Positions 35,211-48,800 are shown, numbered from the stretch's first letter. The stretch: DNA of 64,000 bases from Cryptomeria japonica (GCF_030272615.1 NC_081406.1:248365218-248429217), one strand, 5' to 3'. Made by a program: numbers and translations. The notes: a model not told the origin generated them from the sequence alone.

Positions 35211-35640
35211 TGATATGTTTTACATTTGTAGATTGTATCAATGGTAATTGCTTCTTAAGATTAAGGATTTACTCAAATCAATTTGAATTTTATTTTACAG
35301 CTAGTTAACTATTTTGAATGAAAAATATGTATATTAGTTTGATTTCAAAAAGAGGTTAGGGTTTGGAAAATGTGTTGATAATTTGATTTGGTGAATTAAT
35401 TAAGTGAAATATTAAAATTTTACATGATATGTTTTACATTTGTAGATTTTATTAATAAAATTTCTTTTTAAGATTTAGGATTTACTGGAATCAATTTGAA
35501 TTTTATTTTATGATATAATCACAGCGAGTTAACTATTTTGAAGGAAAAATGTTTATAGAAGTTTGATTTCAAAAAGAGGTTAGCATTTGGAAAATATGTT
35601 GGTAGTTTGATTTGGTGAAGTAATTAAACAAAATGTTAAA
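35211..35640. repeat. 214 bp tandem duplication
   Basis: TGATATGTTTTACATTTGTAGATT begins units at 35211 and 35425. Both continue through TCAATTTGAATTTTATTTTA, GAGTTAACTATTTTGAA and TTTGATTTCAAAAAGAGGTTAG with small indels. Bases 35104-35210 and 35641-36555 are AT-rich with no supported gene. Confidence 0.85.
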
Positions 35641-36555
35641 GTTTTGATTTATTTTGTATTGTATTTTATTGGCTAAAGTATTAGGTAAAGATATAATAAA
35701 GTTTGTTTTGGTTTTGGAGCAATAAGGAAAATAATCTAGTGTGTTTTATTATTGGAAGTGTATGGGATCATTATTGGTTGAAATCAACATTTTAATGTTT
35801 TAATCATGACTACACATATGTCAAAATTTTCTTCCACTTTTGAAGCCACTCATTCTACATTTGACAGAACCTTTGAATATTTGAATTGATCTTCAAATAG
35901 TTATGGTCTTAATGTGTTTTGAAATAGTTACAATTGGGCATTTGAGGCTATCTTTGCTACACCTAACAAGGCCTCTAAAGACTCATCAAGGACATCATAT
36001 AGATAAACTATAATAGGATCACATTAGAGGCTTGTGGCACCATAGGATGGAGGATTTTCATCATCTTAAGTTATCTTCTCACTTTGAGATTGTTCTTTAC
36101 ATGAGAATCTTTTTAGCTTTAGTTTCTTCCTTTCTTTTTAGATTTCCATTTTGATGCTAACCAATTTCAAGAATACATATATTTTAAAGTTTTATATGTA
36201 AAGGTAGGTAAAGAGTTTTCTATTGAGCTCAATTTGGATTGTTTCCCAACAAGTTTATGAGACCATGATCAATACTTATGCCTTTATGAGGGTCATCAAA
36301 CAACTTGATGAAGCTTTATGTGTGCATAGTTCAGTATGAATTATTTTGACTAATTTAGAGGTTGTAATTTGATAGTTTGAGACTAATAACTTGATACTTC
36401 AGCTTGGGGCTACACCCTTCTAAGGGTCATGAGGCAACTTGATTCAAGATTGGTTTCTTCAAAGAGATATCATGTCAAAAATGTGTATTCATTTTATGTA
36501 ATCAATAAGTTTTGTGATGTAAGCCTCAATGGGGGTCCCTTGGTTAGGTAGAATG

Positions 36556-36880
36556 ATAACCAAGGAAAGCATTGTCTCCAAGGAAATCCACTCAAAATAG
36601 TGCAAAAGTATAACCAAGGAAAGCATTGTCCCCAAGGAAATTTTCTAGAAACAATGCAAAGGGAAGACAAGAAAAAAATCATCTCCAAGGAAATCAACTA
36701 GAAATGGTTCAAAAGGATAACCAAGAAAAGCATTGCCTTCAAGGAAATCTGCAAAAAATGGTCCAAAAAGGATAACCAAGGAGAGCATTATCGCCAAGGA
36801 TATCTGTGAAAAATGGTGCAAAAGGATAACCAAGGAAATCATTGTCTCTAAGGACATCCACATTATGATACAAAAGGAGG
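36556..36880. repeat. 54 bp minisatellite, six units
   Basis: ATAACCAAGG-type unit starts fall at 36556, 36610, ~36664, 36717, 36772 and 36826. Units carry GCATTGTCTCCAAGGAAATC and an AAATGGTGCAAAAG end. Because 54 is a multiple of three, the minus strand stays open (36494-37013) and gives a repetitive hydrophobic peptide. I treat that as a by-product. Confidence 0.85.
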
Positions 36881-37089
36881 CCAAATATATGCCCCCCTCC
36901 TTAAGATGGCAACATAGAGCTATAGTGTCATCTTGAGGAAAGATGAACAATGATATACACCTTAAATCACCAAGGAGATATCTAAACAATAATTCAAATG
37001 CAACCTTAGCCAAAGAGGCATAAAAGCCAAAGAAAAGATGACTGTGAGATATCCTGCAACAATTATAAAGGAATCCTTTTGAGGGAGAA

Positions 37090-37660
37090 GGAGGAGGAAG
37101 ATATATTTTCCATGTCCCTCTTCATTACAACTAAATCAAAAAAAAATTATTCATGGTTATTCCCAATCTCTACCCCTAGTATTGTCTCTACCCTGCTAAA
37201 AACTTCTTCTTCTATATTTATTTTGAAAATGTTGTTGTGTATCATCTAACTTTCCTAATACTTAAGATGATTTTTCCTTAACATAATTTATATCATCGTG
37301 AAATGGTTATTGTACATACCTCTTCTTGCTCCTTTATTACTTTGGAAATAAATTGTCTATCCTTTAAAAATAAGTTGTATGCCTCTTCCATACTACTAAA
37401 TCTATGCATTCTCAACTCGTCTTGGATAGAGAATTTTAAACCATTTATATAACTTGCAACCATTTGTTCATTTCTTACTTGATACTCCACATAAATGAAC
37501 AATTTATAAAATGCATTTGTAGTATTGCACAATAGATGCTTGATTTTTGCTTCAAATTTTAAATTTGACAAAAAAGAGTTTGCACATAATTCATAGGTAG
37601 AAATTTCTCTCAACGTTTTCTCTATCTTACTCTATGCTTTGATTTTATCTTTTCCCCTTT
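37090..37660 (-). pseudogene. Ty3/gypsy gag remnant, 3' part (interrupted by the outer LTR element)
   Basis: The minus frame at 37613-37293 reads like gypsy gag: ...YEVQ..Q-type YQVRNEQMVASYINGLKFSIQDELRMHRFSSMEEAYNL, the classic end of the retrotransposon gag domain. Downstream (to ~37090) come an Arg/Gly stretch and a decayed zinc knuckle (CNEEGH). Its upstream half lies at 52692-52880, on the other side of a 15 kb insertion: the conserved basic block R-R-x-G-K-D-K-I is split exactly there. Stops and frameshifts are present. The relation to the pol at 32122-35103 is unclear because ~2 kb of repeats lie between. Confidence 0.75.
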
Positions 37661-38618
37661 TGTTAGAATTAGGGATCAATAAGAGGGGGGGGGGATCAAT
37701 GATCTGCTAGAGATCAAATCCACAAACTTATTCTTTATCCACCAGTTAGTAATGCATAACAAAAAAGAACATAAACAAGAAATAAATAAACCATAGATCC
37801 ACAACACCATAATTTTTATGTGGAATCCCGGAAAGGGAAAAACCACGGTGGGGATAGAACCCACAATATTCATATAATATGGCCAGGAGTAAATAAATAT
37901 TACATAGATGGGGAATTAACTTGCATTTAGGCTCACTGCCTAGAGCTCACTGCTCAATTACAATGAACCAGAACGCTACAACCTTCAGGGAAGTCTCACT
38001 AACTTACAATTTGATTACAATGAGGAAATGCAATAAAATAAACTCTGAAGTAGCATCTAACAATGCATGAATGAGTTCCAGTTAAGAACTATATCTTTGA
38101 CTATCCTTGCTCTGCAAATACTCTATTTCTATCTCAGTTAGCTACCAGATTATCTATGAACCAAATGCGCACGTGAAACTGTGCTCAATCGCACCAAAAT
38201 GGATCTCTACAACCCTAATATACCAAAAACCAATCACCAAGATAGTCTTATACATCTGGTCTTAACAAAAATAATCTCCTTCAATTTAGCTTTAAGAAGT
38301 GTATCATGTAGCTTCAAGTCAGGTTCAATCTTTAACAAAACATAGCACTAGACCAAAAGAGTATGATCACACACTTTCTAAGGATCTTCTCATTCACTGA
38401 GAATGGAAAATCAACCACCAAAATCACCACAATCATCAGAAATCTTTCCAAAACAAAACATTACTAAGATAGCCTTGAAGTACCGGTTAACTCCTTCTTC
38501 GGATAAGATAAATCATGACCGCCGAATCAAATCTCCAAGGAGAGTTGCCATCAATGACAACCCTAGACCAATAAGCAACTACTGGAAGTCATCGGATAAA
38601 TTGTGTCAATTGTCGACA
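37661..38618 (-). repeat. 3' LTR of the outer element
   Basis: Collinear with 51746-52691, for example TTATTCTTTATCCACCRGTTAG, GAAATAAATAAACCATAGATCC and GGGAAAAACCACGGTGGGG. Clearly diverged, so older than the inner insertion. Confidence 0.85.
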
Positions 38619-39002
38619 ATCTGCCCCTTTGGCATTGATGGCAACACTCGTGAAAAATGGCTAAGTGTTGAAACCTATGAGACCTATACACTGGATCAAG
38701 AATGAAAGAATTCTAAGGCTCCTCATTAGATCAAAAATCTAAAAAATCTACATCACCAAACTGTACACTCCTTATACAATTAGCCTGTACATTTTTTACC
38801 TTATCTCTCCCCCTTTGACAACAATGCCAAAGATAGGGTATGCAGCAAAATTTCATGTACATATATACACATCGAATGATCCAATATATACATACTTAAG
38901 TACATTTGCATATGCAACCTTAAGGAACCCAAAATAGGTGTTCCACCCTGCCCACAATTTTTCCAAAATTGAAACAAAACTATTCAAAACATAAGCATGG
39001 AA
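38619..39002 (-). other. 3' untranslated region and polypurine tract of the outer element
   Basis: The complement of ATCTGCCCCTTTGG (38619-38632) is an AAAGGGGCAGAT tract directly before the LTR. No coding sequence is seen in the rest. Confidence 0.65.
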
Positions 39003-42000
39003 TTATATTGCTGCAGTCTCAGTTGGAGTCTCCTGAGACATATTTTGAATATAGTCCATCTTATGGTACACTAAGTTGTCTAATCGGGGACCAATTAGGT
39101 TTCGGAGTTCACCCGTCTGCCTAACCATCTTATCCTTCTTCTCAAAATTCCTAATCTGCTCTATAATAGTCAAAATTTGGCCTTCAATGTTGTCTTTTAA
39201 GTTAGTCGTAGGGTCATAAGCCTGAGAAATCTAAGATAACTGACATCTGTAGTTATCTATTTGCTTGTCTATTTCAGTGGAAAAAATTGTCAAAACTAAA
39301 CAAGACTTATAAATCTTACCGCCTTCCATTAAGGTCTCATCAATTAGTTTTAATTCTTTATCAAGTTGGGCCTTATCATTACTAATCATTTGCAAAAATA
39401 TTTGTACTTTGGCATATTTGAATTTCTCCATAGCTTGCCTAGTTGATGCCTTTCTCAAAGAATCAAACTGAGAGGATATGTGATCTATTAGGTGGTGAAT
39501 CTTACCTGATGAAATGGTATCAAAATTGAGTTGTAGTTCTCGTACCACTTGTTCCAAAATTGAAACTACTTTCTCAATGATTCTCTTCTCTTCCTATGTA
39601 GATTGCGCTAATTTCTGACTAGCTTGATCTTGGAGAGAAGCAACAACAATCATCCTTTTTGCTAGAGACATTTGATTGAATGGCTTGTCAAAACTGATGT
39701 TAAACTGAGGAAAATTCCCTTGGCTTTGTATTTTGGAAGTGTCAATTACCATAATGATTGGAGTTTATATTACTTTGGCATTCCATTTGATCTGTTCCTC
39801 CTAATTTTCCTCATCCTTTTTCTCATCCTCCTTCCCCACTTTACCTTTATCCACTATGGGTTCCTCCCATGCACCATCCTTTGCCTTAGCTAATTTTTCA
39901 TTTCCCTTACCTTCCTCACCCTCTTCAGAATCCAAAATTTGTCTCTACAATATTCTAAGTATCTTCCTCCTTCTTTACATCATGCACCAGAGGATTCTCT
40001 GACTGAGTGGCTACATCATGTGAATCAGATTCTACTAGCCGGTTCTCAGTGAGAAACTTTTTCCAGATTTCAATGGTTTATCTCCTCCTTTTCTCTACTC
40101 TGCCAACCATCAAGCTATTGAATATGTGGTTTCTCTTGAATTCCTTTTTATTTGCTAGCAAAATTAATCTATCAATTTATTCAATAGTGATACTGGTGCA
40201 CTGATTGACCAGATCACTTTCCTTTATTTCTCTATCCATCTGACTTGCATATTTTCTTCTAGCATCAATTATACTGTACAGATCTTTTGAAAGATATTTT
40301 TCTAATTTAATCAAGGCTTTACTAAATAAATCCATATACAAAACTACAGCTTCTTCAATCTGACTTTTATCCTTATCATCAATATTTTCATAATGTACAA
40401 AAATATTCTTTAAATTTCTATCTTTAATAATTTTATCTATTAACTCTTGAGTAGACAAAGGAGGAATAACACGATACTTGGTTTGGGTGGTCTCCATCTT
40501 ACCGGATTCAATTGCCTCATCCAAGTCAGATTTTATCTTTCTTCCCCGCTTAGGATTTTTTACTGAAACAGGATCAGACTTTGCCTTCTTCTGCTTCAAC
40601 CCTTTCTTCTCAACACCAAATTGAGGTTTCTAGATCACCCTTGCAAATTCTCCTTTCTTTGGGGCCTTTGAAATGTCTACATTTGACTCAGTTTCAGATG
40701 CCACCAGGAAAAATGCAAAATATTATCTCTAGGGTTTCTGCTTCTTCCTCAAAATACCATTGCCATTAGCAAATGAACTAGAGGGTTCTGATTCAGCTGG
40801 AGATGTCTTCACCTAAGTGGGAGAAGACCCTGTCACCTTTTCTTTGACTAGAGCTGGTGCAGTCTTTTGTTTCTTTTCCTTTTCTTCTACATCTCTCACA
40901 ACTCTTGCATCTCTGACTTGCTCTCTCCGGTGAGCTTCCTCAACGAGGATTTCCTCCACTATCTTAACCACCTTCCTTTTCCTTGCCGGTTCAGTGAACT
41001 TGGTGTGTAGTTTCATTGATTTTTCTTTGCAAGTTTCGAACCTTTCTTCTTTGGAGTATATCAGAGCATTCAGTAGGTGTTGTGTGTAGGCATCTAAAGT
41101 TCTTGCATAAACCTCATAGACCATAGGCATGATCCACAGCGTTCAAGGCTCAACTGCTTCCATGAGACATTCATATTTATTAACAATAAAATAGATTGTT
41201 CCCTCATATCTCTTGACAATTTCCTTGGGGATTCTAACCCTCTACTTCATCTTGTCCTGAAAAGTCTTGATGAATGCCCACAATGCAACATTTTTATTTT
41301 CCCTATCCCCAAGATTATCAAGACCCTTCTTTATCTATTGGGACACCGGTCTGTCAAAATCCCACTGCACTCTACCAGTTCCAGGAATCTGATTCAAGAA
41401 GTAAAGTGCCAAACAGATAACCAAGGAACCAAATTTGAAGACATGATTTTTGTCTTGCTTAATTTTCTTCAAATTTATCATTAATTCCTCCAACAGAACA
41501 CTACACAGATCATAATGAGCATCTTCTTTAACCATCTGATAGGCTGCATGAATGCCCATCAAATTCTACACTGGTTAACTTGTTGACTGTAGGGTTTGTG
41601 ACCTTCCAAAGCCCTATCTTGTCAATGGTTTCATTCAAATGAGTTACCGCCCTAATTTCCTCTAAAGTGATCTTATAGGGTTAGTCAAGCCATATAAACT
41701 CTGCATGAATTCTTCTTAACACATACCTCACCCATTCATTTTTATCGAATGACAAAAAGTTCACAAACTGGGTGAAACCCTTTCACTGCAACTGTACAAA
41801 TTCTGGCTTGGGGTTACCAATTTCATCCATGATACTGCTGATATAAAGATCCAAAATGTCCGCAGTGTTGGTTTCTTTGATCTCAGAGTGAATATATGCT
41901 CTTATATCATCTATGTGTAGAACTTTGTGTGGAATGAAAGAGAAAGCTCCAACTGGGTGAAACTCCATGGATTTGTAAGGGTGCTTCTTAAACAAAGGAC

Positions 42001-42064
42001 GGGATCTATCCTTGACATAAACAACCAGTGGTGTAGCAATGGAAGAAGAGGATGCCATTTCCAA
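39003..42064 (-). pseudogene. ORF2 of the outer element: large protein of unknown function
   Basis: It starts with MEMASSSS (42064) or MASSSS (42058) and ends at TAA 39003-39005, about 1,020 codons. Three frames and several stops are now present. It aligns in order with ORF2 of the inner element. FSFIPHKVLHIDDIRAY matches FSLIPDRVLLVEDVRFF. WVRYVLRRIHAEFIWLD matches WVKFVLSRVHDDFMWLE. FKFGSLVICLALYF matches LKFGSLLLCMFFYF. A YENIDDKDKSQIEEAVV block and a C-terminal coiled-coil segment also match. A Lys/Glu-rich linker lies near 40813-41130. No catalytic motif of any retroelement enzyme is seen. I do not recognise the family. Confidence 0.8.
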
Positions 42065-42405
42065 AATTTCAAAAATTCAAGCTCAAAAAATGCTCTTCGA
42101 GAAATACCTCAAATAATTGACAAATTCCCTAGATCACTTTCTGGATCGCTTTTAGCTCTTTGATCACCTTTAAATCTTGATCGCCTTGTTCTATAGCTCA
42201 AAAACACTATTCACAAAGTAAAGAATAACTCTCGTATTTTCCCTTTTAACTTTGCAAACCCTAGTTTTACTTTGGAATAAATGCACTTCAGATATCTATC
42301 TGGATGCCTTGTGCAACTACTGGATGCTGAAATCAGCCATATGAATCCTAGATATCAATTGAAATTCAATTGTTGTCATCTATAATCCATTGACTACATA
42401 TCTCA

Positions 42406-42613
42406 TCAAGGGGGTACGGAAATATTTGCATGAATTTGCCTCCCCCTAAGGCCAAAATCCCTAGTTATTGGATGAGAATTCTCAGGTACAAATCCACCAT
42501 CTGCCTTAGATTCATCCTTCTTTACCCACATCTTCTTATGTTGATCTCTGATCTCATCAACCTTTGTCTTTCCCTTTTCATATGATCTGTTCTTGTCAGC
42601 TACCGGAGCATTG
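42406..42613 (-). pseudogene. C-terminal end of outer ORF1 (separated by the inner insertion)
   Basis: The frame on the minus strand reads ...VDEIRDQHKKMWVKKDESKADGGFVP... to a TGA at 42406-42408. This tail follows the zinc knuckles; the same M-W-x-K-K-x-E pattern follows the knuckles of the inner ORF1. The rest of ORF1 is at 50667-51678. Confidence 0.75.
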
Positions 42614-43802
42614 TGTTACCACTTACTAAGATTGCCATTAGTCTTATGTTCAAAGTTATTCTATATATTCTAGTCGGTTACTTCTACCAAATCTTACAGT
42701 CGGTAAGCACAGTGCAGTCGGTTAAAGAAGCAAGTAGTCTTAGAGCATGGTATACACCGAACACTCTACCGAGTAACACTCTATGTCTACCAAGAAGCAA
42801 GAATGATATATCGAGTGAACACACACTGAGTGAAACGTGTTACCAGATTCACTGAACCTGGACATATATGGAAAATGTATTACAAAGATCGAGGAACAAG
42901 TAACCATTATCACATTGGAAATTTCACTTAAAGATTGTGTATGATTTTGAGGTCATCTAACCAATGAAATATTTTGCATGGTTATTCATTCGATAAATCA
43001 TGTTTGTAAGATCGAAGCAATGAATCAGATCATCGACATAAGAGATCTATTTATACAACATGGATTGAGATCAGATAAATACATGTAGAGACAAAGTGAG
43101 AGACACAGAGGTGTATGAAGTAAGACATGTGTGATACATAAGAAAGCACGAAGTGTTATGACTATTACAGAGAAACTCAGAGGTCACCGAGAAGGACTTT
43201 AGAGAATAGTCAAGGAACAGAGTAAACAGAAAGGTTTATTGAGTTAATATATGGATTACCGAGGTATGCTATAAGCAAGGTAATCTTATTTTGAGCACAT
43301 AGAATCTGCTATAATATTCCAGATGTAAAGTTGCAGATATTTGTAATGATTTATTGTAATATTTTTGAAGTTGTAAGAGAAACCTTTAACAGGGTAAAAG
43401 ACTCTAACTAAGTCTATAAATTGTAAAGCCTCTAACTAGGTACAACATTTAGAATAAGTGTTGTAAAATCCTTTAGCAAGGTAGATCTAAGAGATCTTGA
43501 TACTCCTAACAGGGTAAGCTATCAGAAATAGATAAACATATAGCTCTAACCGAGCAACCTTTATTATTGCAGTAGTGAAGTTGTGGGTGTCATCCCACCT
43601 TAGTTTTTCTCTCTAACCAAGATTTTTTTGTGAGTTATGGAGTGAATCATGTATGATTGTTATCTATTTGTTTTAGCTTTATATTATGTTACTACACTAT
43701 TCAGTTTATGCTTAATAGTAAAGTTATTGTTGAAGAAAAGTTTTGAAGTACTGATTCACCCCTCCCCTCTCAATACATTAGCTTTCCATATTGGGCCTAA
43801 CA
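42614..43802 (+). repeat. 5' LTR of the inner element
   Basis: 1,189 bp, collinear along its whole length with 49464-50666. Confidence 0.93.
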
Positions 43803-43817
43803 ATTGGTATCAAAGCA
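43803..43817 (+). other. tRNA-Met primer-binding site of the inner element
   Basis: ATTGGTATCAAAGCA directly follows the LTR. It matches the TGGTATCAGAGC initiator-tRNA primer site of plant copia elements with one change. Confidence 0.85.
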
Positions 43818-43864
43818 ATAATCTTGGAAAATGGTTTAACTGCCTAAAGAGGAAGATCTTATCA

Positions 43865-45205
43865 ATGGAAGGCTATAAACAATCTTGGAGAATTGTGTAT
43901 CTGGAAGAAGAGTTGGATCATGTTGATCAAGTGATTGCAGACATGCAAAAGTCTCTGAAAGTTAGAAGAAGGTTATCTGATGATTTGCAGGACTCTCAAG
44001 AGTTAGTAGAACAAATTGAGACATCATCTGAGAATGGTATGTCTGAAGACACTAAAGAAATGATTGAAGTGTTGAAAGAAAAGAACAAAGCACTGATTGA
44101 TCAGCTAAAAGCAATGAAAAGAGAACATGAGCATTTCAGCACACAGATGACTAAAAATCTTGATGCATTGAGGACAACCAAGGATAAAGTAAGAGATTTA
44201 GAAAGAGAGAAACAACAACTTGAAGCATTAGTATCTAAAAAGAATGATGAAATCATAAGAATGACTGGGATTCAACAAAATCTGTCAGATCGGCTAGGTT
44301 ATGCACATCATGAAGCAAATCTGAAAGATGATGAGAATCAAGCATTGAAACTTGAAGTATCAAGGTTGACCGATGAACTTGAAATAGAAAAGAAATTCAA
44401 AGAAACACTAAAGAAGAGTTATGAAGAATCAAAGATGTTGGATAAGCAACTGAATACAAGAAGACCCAACAAAGATGCAAGACTCAGTTACAAAGGAAAA
44501 GACTCTACTGAGAAGGGAATTCATACTACTGAGAGAGGAGAATCATCAAAGCAAGTTGGAATAAAGAAGAACATCAAAAGAAAGAAGCCTATTTGCAACT
44601 ACTGTGGAAATCAAGGTCATACTGCCAACATGTGCCAAATCAAAAAAGGTAAGCAACTGAATGTCACTAAATCTAATGGTTATTGTTACAATTGTAATAA
44701 ATATGGTCATACATTTAACCAGTGTAGGAAAAAGTCTACTAGCAATTATAAGAAGGCAAAATTCAAAGGGTTTTGTAAAAACTACAATAGATATGGACAC
44801 AGTACCGAGAAGTGTTGGTTTAAGCAAAAGAACTATATGTGGTCTGCACACCAAGCAAATACTAAAAGCTACCAAACTCACAAAGAACTTAACTGACCAT
44901 ATGTTGTAGTATCATGGGATTACAATACAAGGATATGGTGTGAATGTTGTGGAAGATATGGACATATAAGTGCCAACTACTTTATAAGGTTTGGAATGAA
45001 CAACCGAAGATCATGGAGAAATCCTGGTATGGCATGTTTTCATTGTCACAAAGTTGGACACTTATCTGGAGATTGCAAAGATCAACCTAGAGGAGACACT
45101 GAAGAAATAAAAGGAAAATTATAGATGATTTGGAAAAAGAAGGAAATTGTGTCAAATGAAGAAAGAACCTTACCTACCGAGTTAGGTGCACCTATTCCAA
45201 ATTAA
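43865..45205 (+). pseudogene. ORF1 of the inner element: coiled-coil, multi-zinc-knuckle gag-like protein
   Basis: I start at MEGYKQS (43865) because the open frame before it is LTR and primer site. Residues ~15-235 are heptad-rich coiled coil (VRDLEREKQQLEALVSKK). A basic linker precedes five zinc-knuckle units: CNYCGNQGHTANMC, CYNCNKYGHTFNQC, CKNYNRYGHSTEKC (second Cys lost), CECCGRYGHISANY (last Cys lost) and CFHCHKVGHLSGDC. Two stops (TGA 44894-44896, TAG 45122-45124) break a frame that otherwise runs to TAA 45203-45205, 446 codons. It presumably packages element RNA. It lacks the usual copia gag head, so this is a specialised gag or RNA-binding protein. Confidence 0.85.
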
Positions 45206-45816
45206 TCGGTAAAGGTATGAAGGGACTACACTATCTCAAAGGTCAAATCTTAACAGTTCCTATTTTATTATGTACTTAATTCAAAATTTGCATAACTAAG
45301 ATGTATTAGTAAGTTTGAGATTCTATCAAAGTCTTTTGAAGCACTATACAAGAAACCTATCAAGTCAGTAACTACAAGAGGCCTGTCTAGTCGGTAAGTG
45401 AAGGAAATCTGGCTACTCAGTTAAAGAAGAAAAAGGAGAGTAAATCAGTTTAGTGGAACTCAGTGCATTTAATGTTTTAACCTAACATGCACGGAGCCCG
45501 ATAAGGTATATTGTGTACTTAAAGCATTTACACGGTCATTTTTACCCACCAAGTTTTCGAGAGAATAGAGCAAAGCAAATCAAAGGCGATCAAACCTCCT
45601 CCGAAGTGAAATTCAAGGTATTTACATCAATCTCAATGCATTGTTAAGTTGGTTTACCGATCATATTTGTTGAAGATTTATGTTTCATATTTGTTAAGAG
45701 GAAAAGCGTCTGTCATTTGAAAGTTTTCAAACCCTAAGGATCTTTTTGATAATTTCTATCTGAAATCTACAATTGCATCGAAGATCCAAGAACCCCTTGT
45801 TGTTAAGAATGTTGAA
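45206..45816 (+). other. Spacer between ORF1 and ORF2 of the inner element
   Basis: About 600 bp of non-coding DNA with frequent CGGT/CCGA motifs typical of this element. Nothing here resembles a protease. Confidence 0.6.
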
Positions 45817-48800
45817 ATGCCCTCACTAAAATACTCTCTAACTCCCAAAGTAGCATCAGAACCAGATGACAAGACTGTATTTTCACTCATCCCAGATAGA
45901 GTTTTACTAGTTGAGGATGTCAGATTCTTCACCAAATGTCGAGTTGAACAACTAGTTCATGTTGAAATCAAACACCTATGATGAATTGTGCACTTATGGG
46001 AAATTGGATAGCAAGTATGAGCACATTAAGATCAAGGGATTGACTGAAGCCCTAACCTATCCCCATGTCTTCAAACCCCAGTGGGTCAAGTTTGTTCTGA
46101 GCAGAGTTCACGATGATTTCATGTGGTTAGAGGAGCAACCATTCAAAATCACCAAGGAAATCATTCATCTGATCACTGGTTACCCTATTTATGATCATGC
46201 CCAAGCTCAGAAGATGATATCACAAAAGGAATTGATCACCTTAACCGGAGTGGAATCAGATTGTAGAGGACTGATTTTGAACAATGTCATTGATGCAAAA
46301 CTAAAGTTTTCTATTAGAGTGATAGGTTATTGTTTCTTCCAATCGGCAAGAGAAAACAGTGTACCCTGTGCAGCAGTCGACTTAGCATACAAAATTGTGA
46401 AAAAGGGAATGAAAATCGATCTTTGTGAAGTATTGTTGAAAAACCTATTTGAGAATCTAAACACCATCAGGAAGCCGAAGAAGAACAACTCGGCTAATAC
46501 GCTAAAGTTTGGATCACTTTTATTATGCATGTTTTTCTATTTTGAAAAATTCTTTCCATCTGTCGGTAAAGTTGTTTGGTAGCTACATTGACCAGTCACC
46601 CATCAAATAAATGACTTTATCAAATGTCTAGGTGACAACTTCAATGATATTATGGATGATTATTTCAGCAAGTTTCAAGAGAAGATGCATAACAGGTATA
46701 GAATTCCACCCCAGCTAGTGGAAAAATACAAAGATGACATATGTTTTGAAGTAGACACTGATTACTATTATGTGAATGTTGTGGAACCAAGAACTCAATC
46801 TTTGCCACCTATGGGTTATGAGGTTGACTTTGACATCACACAACAGTAGATAGATGCCTTTCTTACACTACCAAGGCATGCTACCGAGCTGAGGTATGGA
46901 ACATATGAAGAAGTGAAAGAGAAAGTAAAGATGAGCATTGTAGTACCAAAAGCTACAAGAAAAGCAACAAAGATGATCAAGGCACTATCAGAGAAATTTG
47001 GAGAAGGTCCTTCCTCCACACCTATCAAGGGCACACTAGTAATCACCGACGAGGAATTAGAAGCCCAAGAGGCTACTATTACACTAAGCACCGAGTTGCC
47101 TAAAGGGAAAGTTCTGAAGAGAAAGAAACAGGACACATCAAAGGCATCACCGACTCCCTCAGTAAAGCACCCAAACACAAGAGCATCTGCAGTGTCATCA
47201 AGTAAGAAACCTAAGACTGTTGTTTGTTCCTAAGGTAACAAAGACCTATAAGAAATCTACTCGGAGACTCATTTTGGCAAAAGAGTCCAGTGACACAGAG
47301 TGTGAAGATGCTAGTAAATTTCATATTGTCAAGAGCAAGAAGGTAAATGTACATAGTGTTGAAAATTTATGTGCTAAATTGAAAGAATATGGTGGATTTG
47401 GATCATTCAGATATGTAAAATATGAATCCAGATCTGATGATGAAAAGAGACAAATAGAAGAAGTTGTCATCTGCACACTATACAAATTTGGATTGGCTCC
47501 ATTGGAATTATCTAAGTCACTTCCAAATGAATTATATTTGCATATTGATAATAGGTGGAAATATGGAATGGACTTGGAGAAACAGATTAGAGAAAGAAGT
47601 CTGGTACATCTCTTTCCAGACATGTCGGTAGTTGAAATAAAAGAACATCTGACAACATACAACACAAAGTTCCTCGTTAAACAAAGAGCCTTAAAACTGA
47701 TGAATGGTCTGTATATTGAAGTAGAAAATGAAACAAAAGAAAAGTGGCAGGAAATCTTTAGAATCAAGGATGCTGGTGAGCAAGCTATAGTTGAAATTGT
47801 TGATGTCACCGTGCAAGATCCTGATGTCACCAAGAAAGACCCTGCTGACACCATACAAATTGATGAAGACATCATGGACACCGAGGCACCTGAACAGGAA
47901 ATGATAGAAGGTAATGCCTATGCAAAACTGGTATCCAGTGAGTCAATTTTGGAACAAGTTCAGCCTTATCCTCCGATTACTCATTCTACTGCAACCAAGG
48001 CCCCTCGGGATACTGAACAAGGTGCAGAGGTTCACAAGTCTACAGAAGGAGAAGCTACTCCCTAGGCCACCGGGGAACAGACCTCTCAGGATCCTCCTAA
48101 CACTGAAAATGTTGCAACTGAGACCCTGAGCACCAAACGACCGAAGGACTCAGCAAAGGCTAAAGAAACTAACAAAAGTGTTGCCTCCACCGCGTAACCT
48201 ACCAAGGATCCACAAGCCTCCCAAGCTATTATATTGGTTCAACTGGCCAAATCTAAAGAGAATAAGTTGAAAAAGAATAGTTTCAAGGTTGATATATCGA
48301 AACCAATAGTGTTGCCCAATGTAGACATATCAAAATTAAAAGGGCAAGCACTAATTGAATTCGGTGAACTTTGCAAAGCAAAGGCCAAACAGGAAAAACA
48401 AATGGCCATACAAAAGAAAAATAAAGTACTTCAGAAGGTAAAGACACTATTATCAAATATGCTACCCGCAGCTACAGTGTCAACAGATGCAGCCATCCAT
48501 ATTCAACTGGATGAACTCCTCAATCAGATAGAGACATCTGGAGTAGATGCATCTAAATATTTGAGCAAGTTAAAGGACAAAGAGCTCACTACAAAAATGA
48601 TTGAAGAGGTATAGAAAGCTATTGCTCTTGGCAAAGTTAAACTTGTCAAATTTATTGCTGAGTTGTCCCCTCAACTCAAGCACATTCTTTATTTATTTCG
48701 AAAACTCTATACATTCTCTTTATTCATTAAAGATGTCAAAAATAAAACAGAAGCAATTGAGAAAGAGATCACTGATCTCTCAAATAAGTTGACCACCGAG

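Noticed and set aside
36645-37013. 122-codon hydrophobic minus-strand frame
   Set aside because: It results from the 54 bp minisatellite, whose unit length is a multiple of three.
43649-43864. Upstream extension of inner ORF1 into the LTR
   Set aside because: Bases to 43802 are LTR and 43803-43817 is the primer site, so translation cannot be expected to start there. MEGYKQS at 43865 is the first sensible start.
46327-47881. Long minus-strand frames (up to 186 codons) opposite inner ORF2
   Set aside because: They are Ser/Phe-rich shadows of the A-rich plus-strand coding sequence; homology to outer ORF2 is on the plus strand only.
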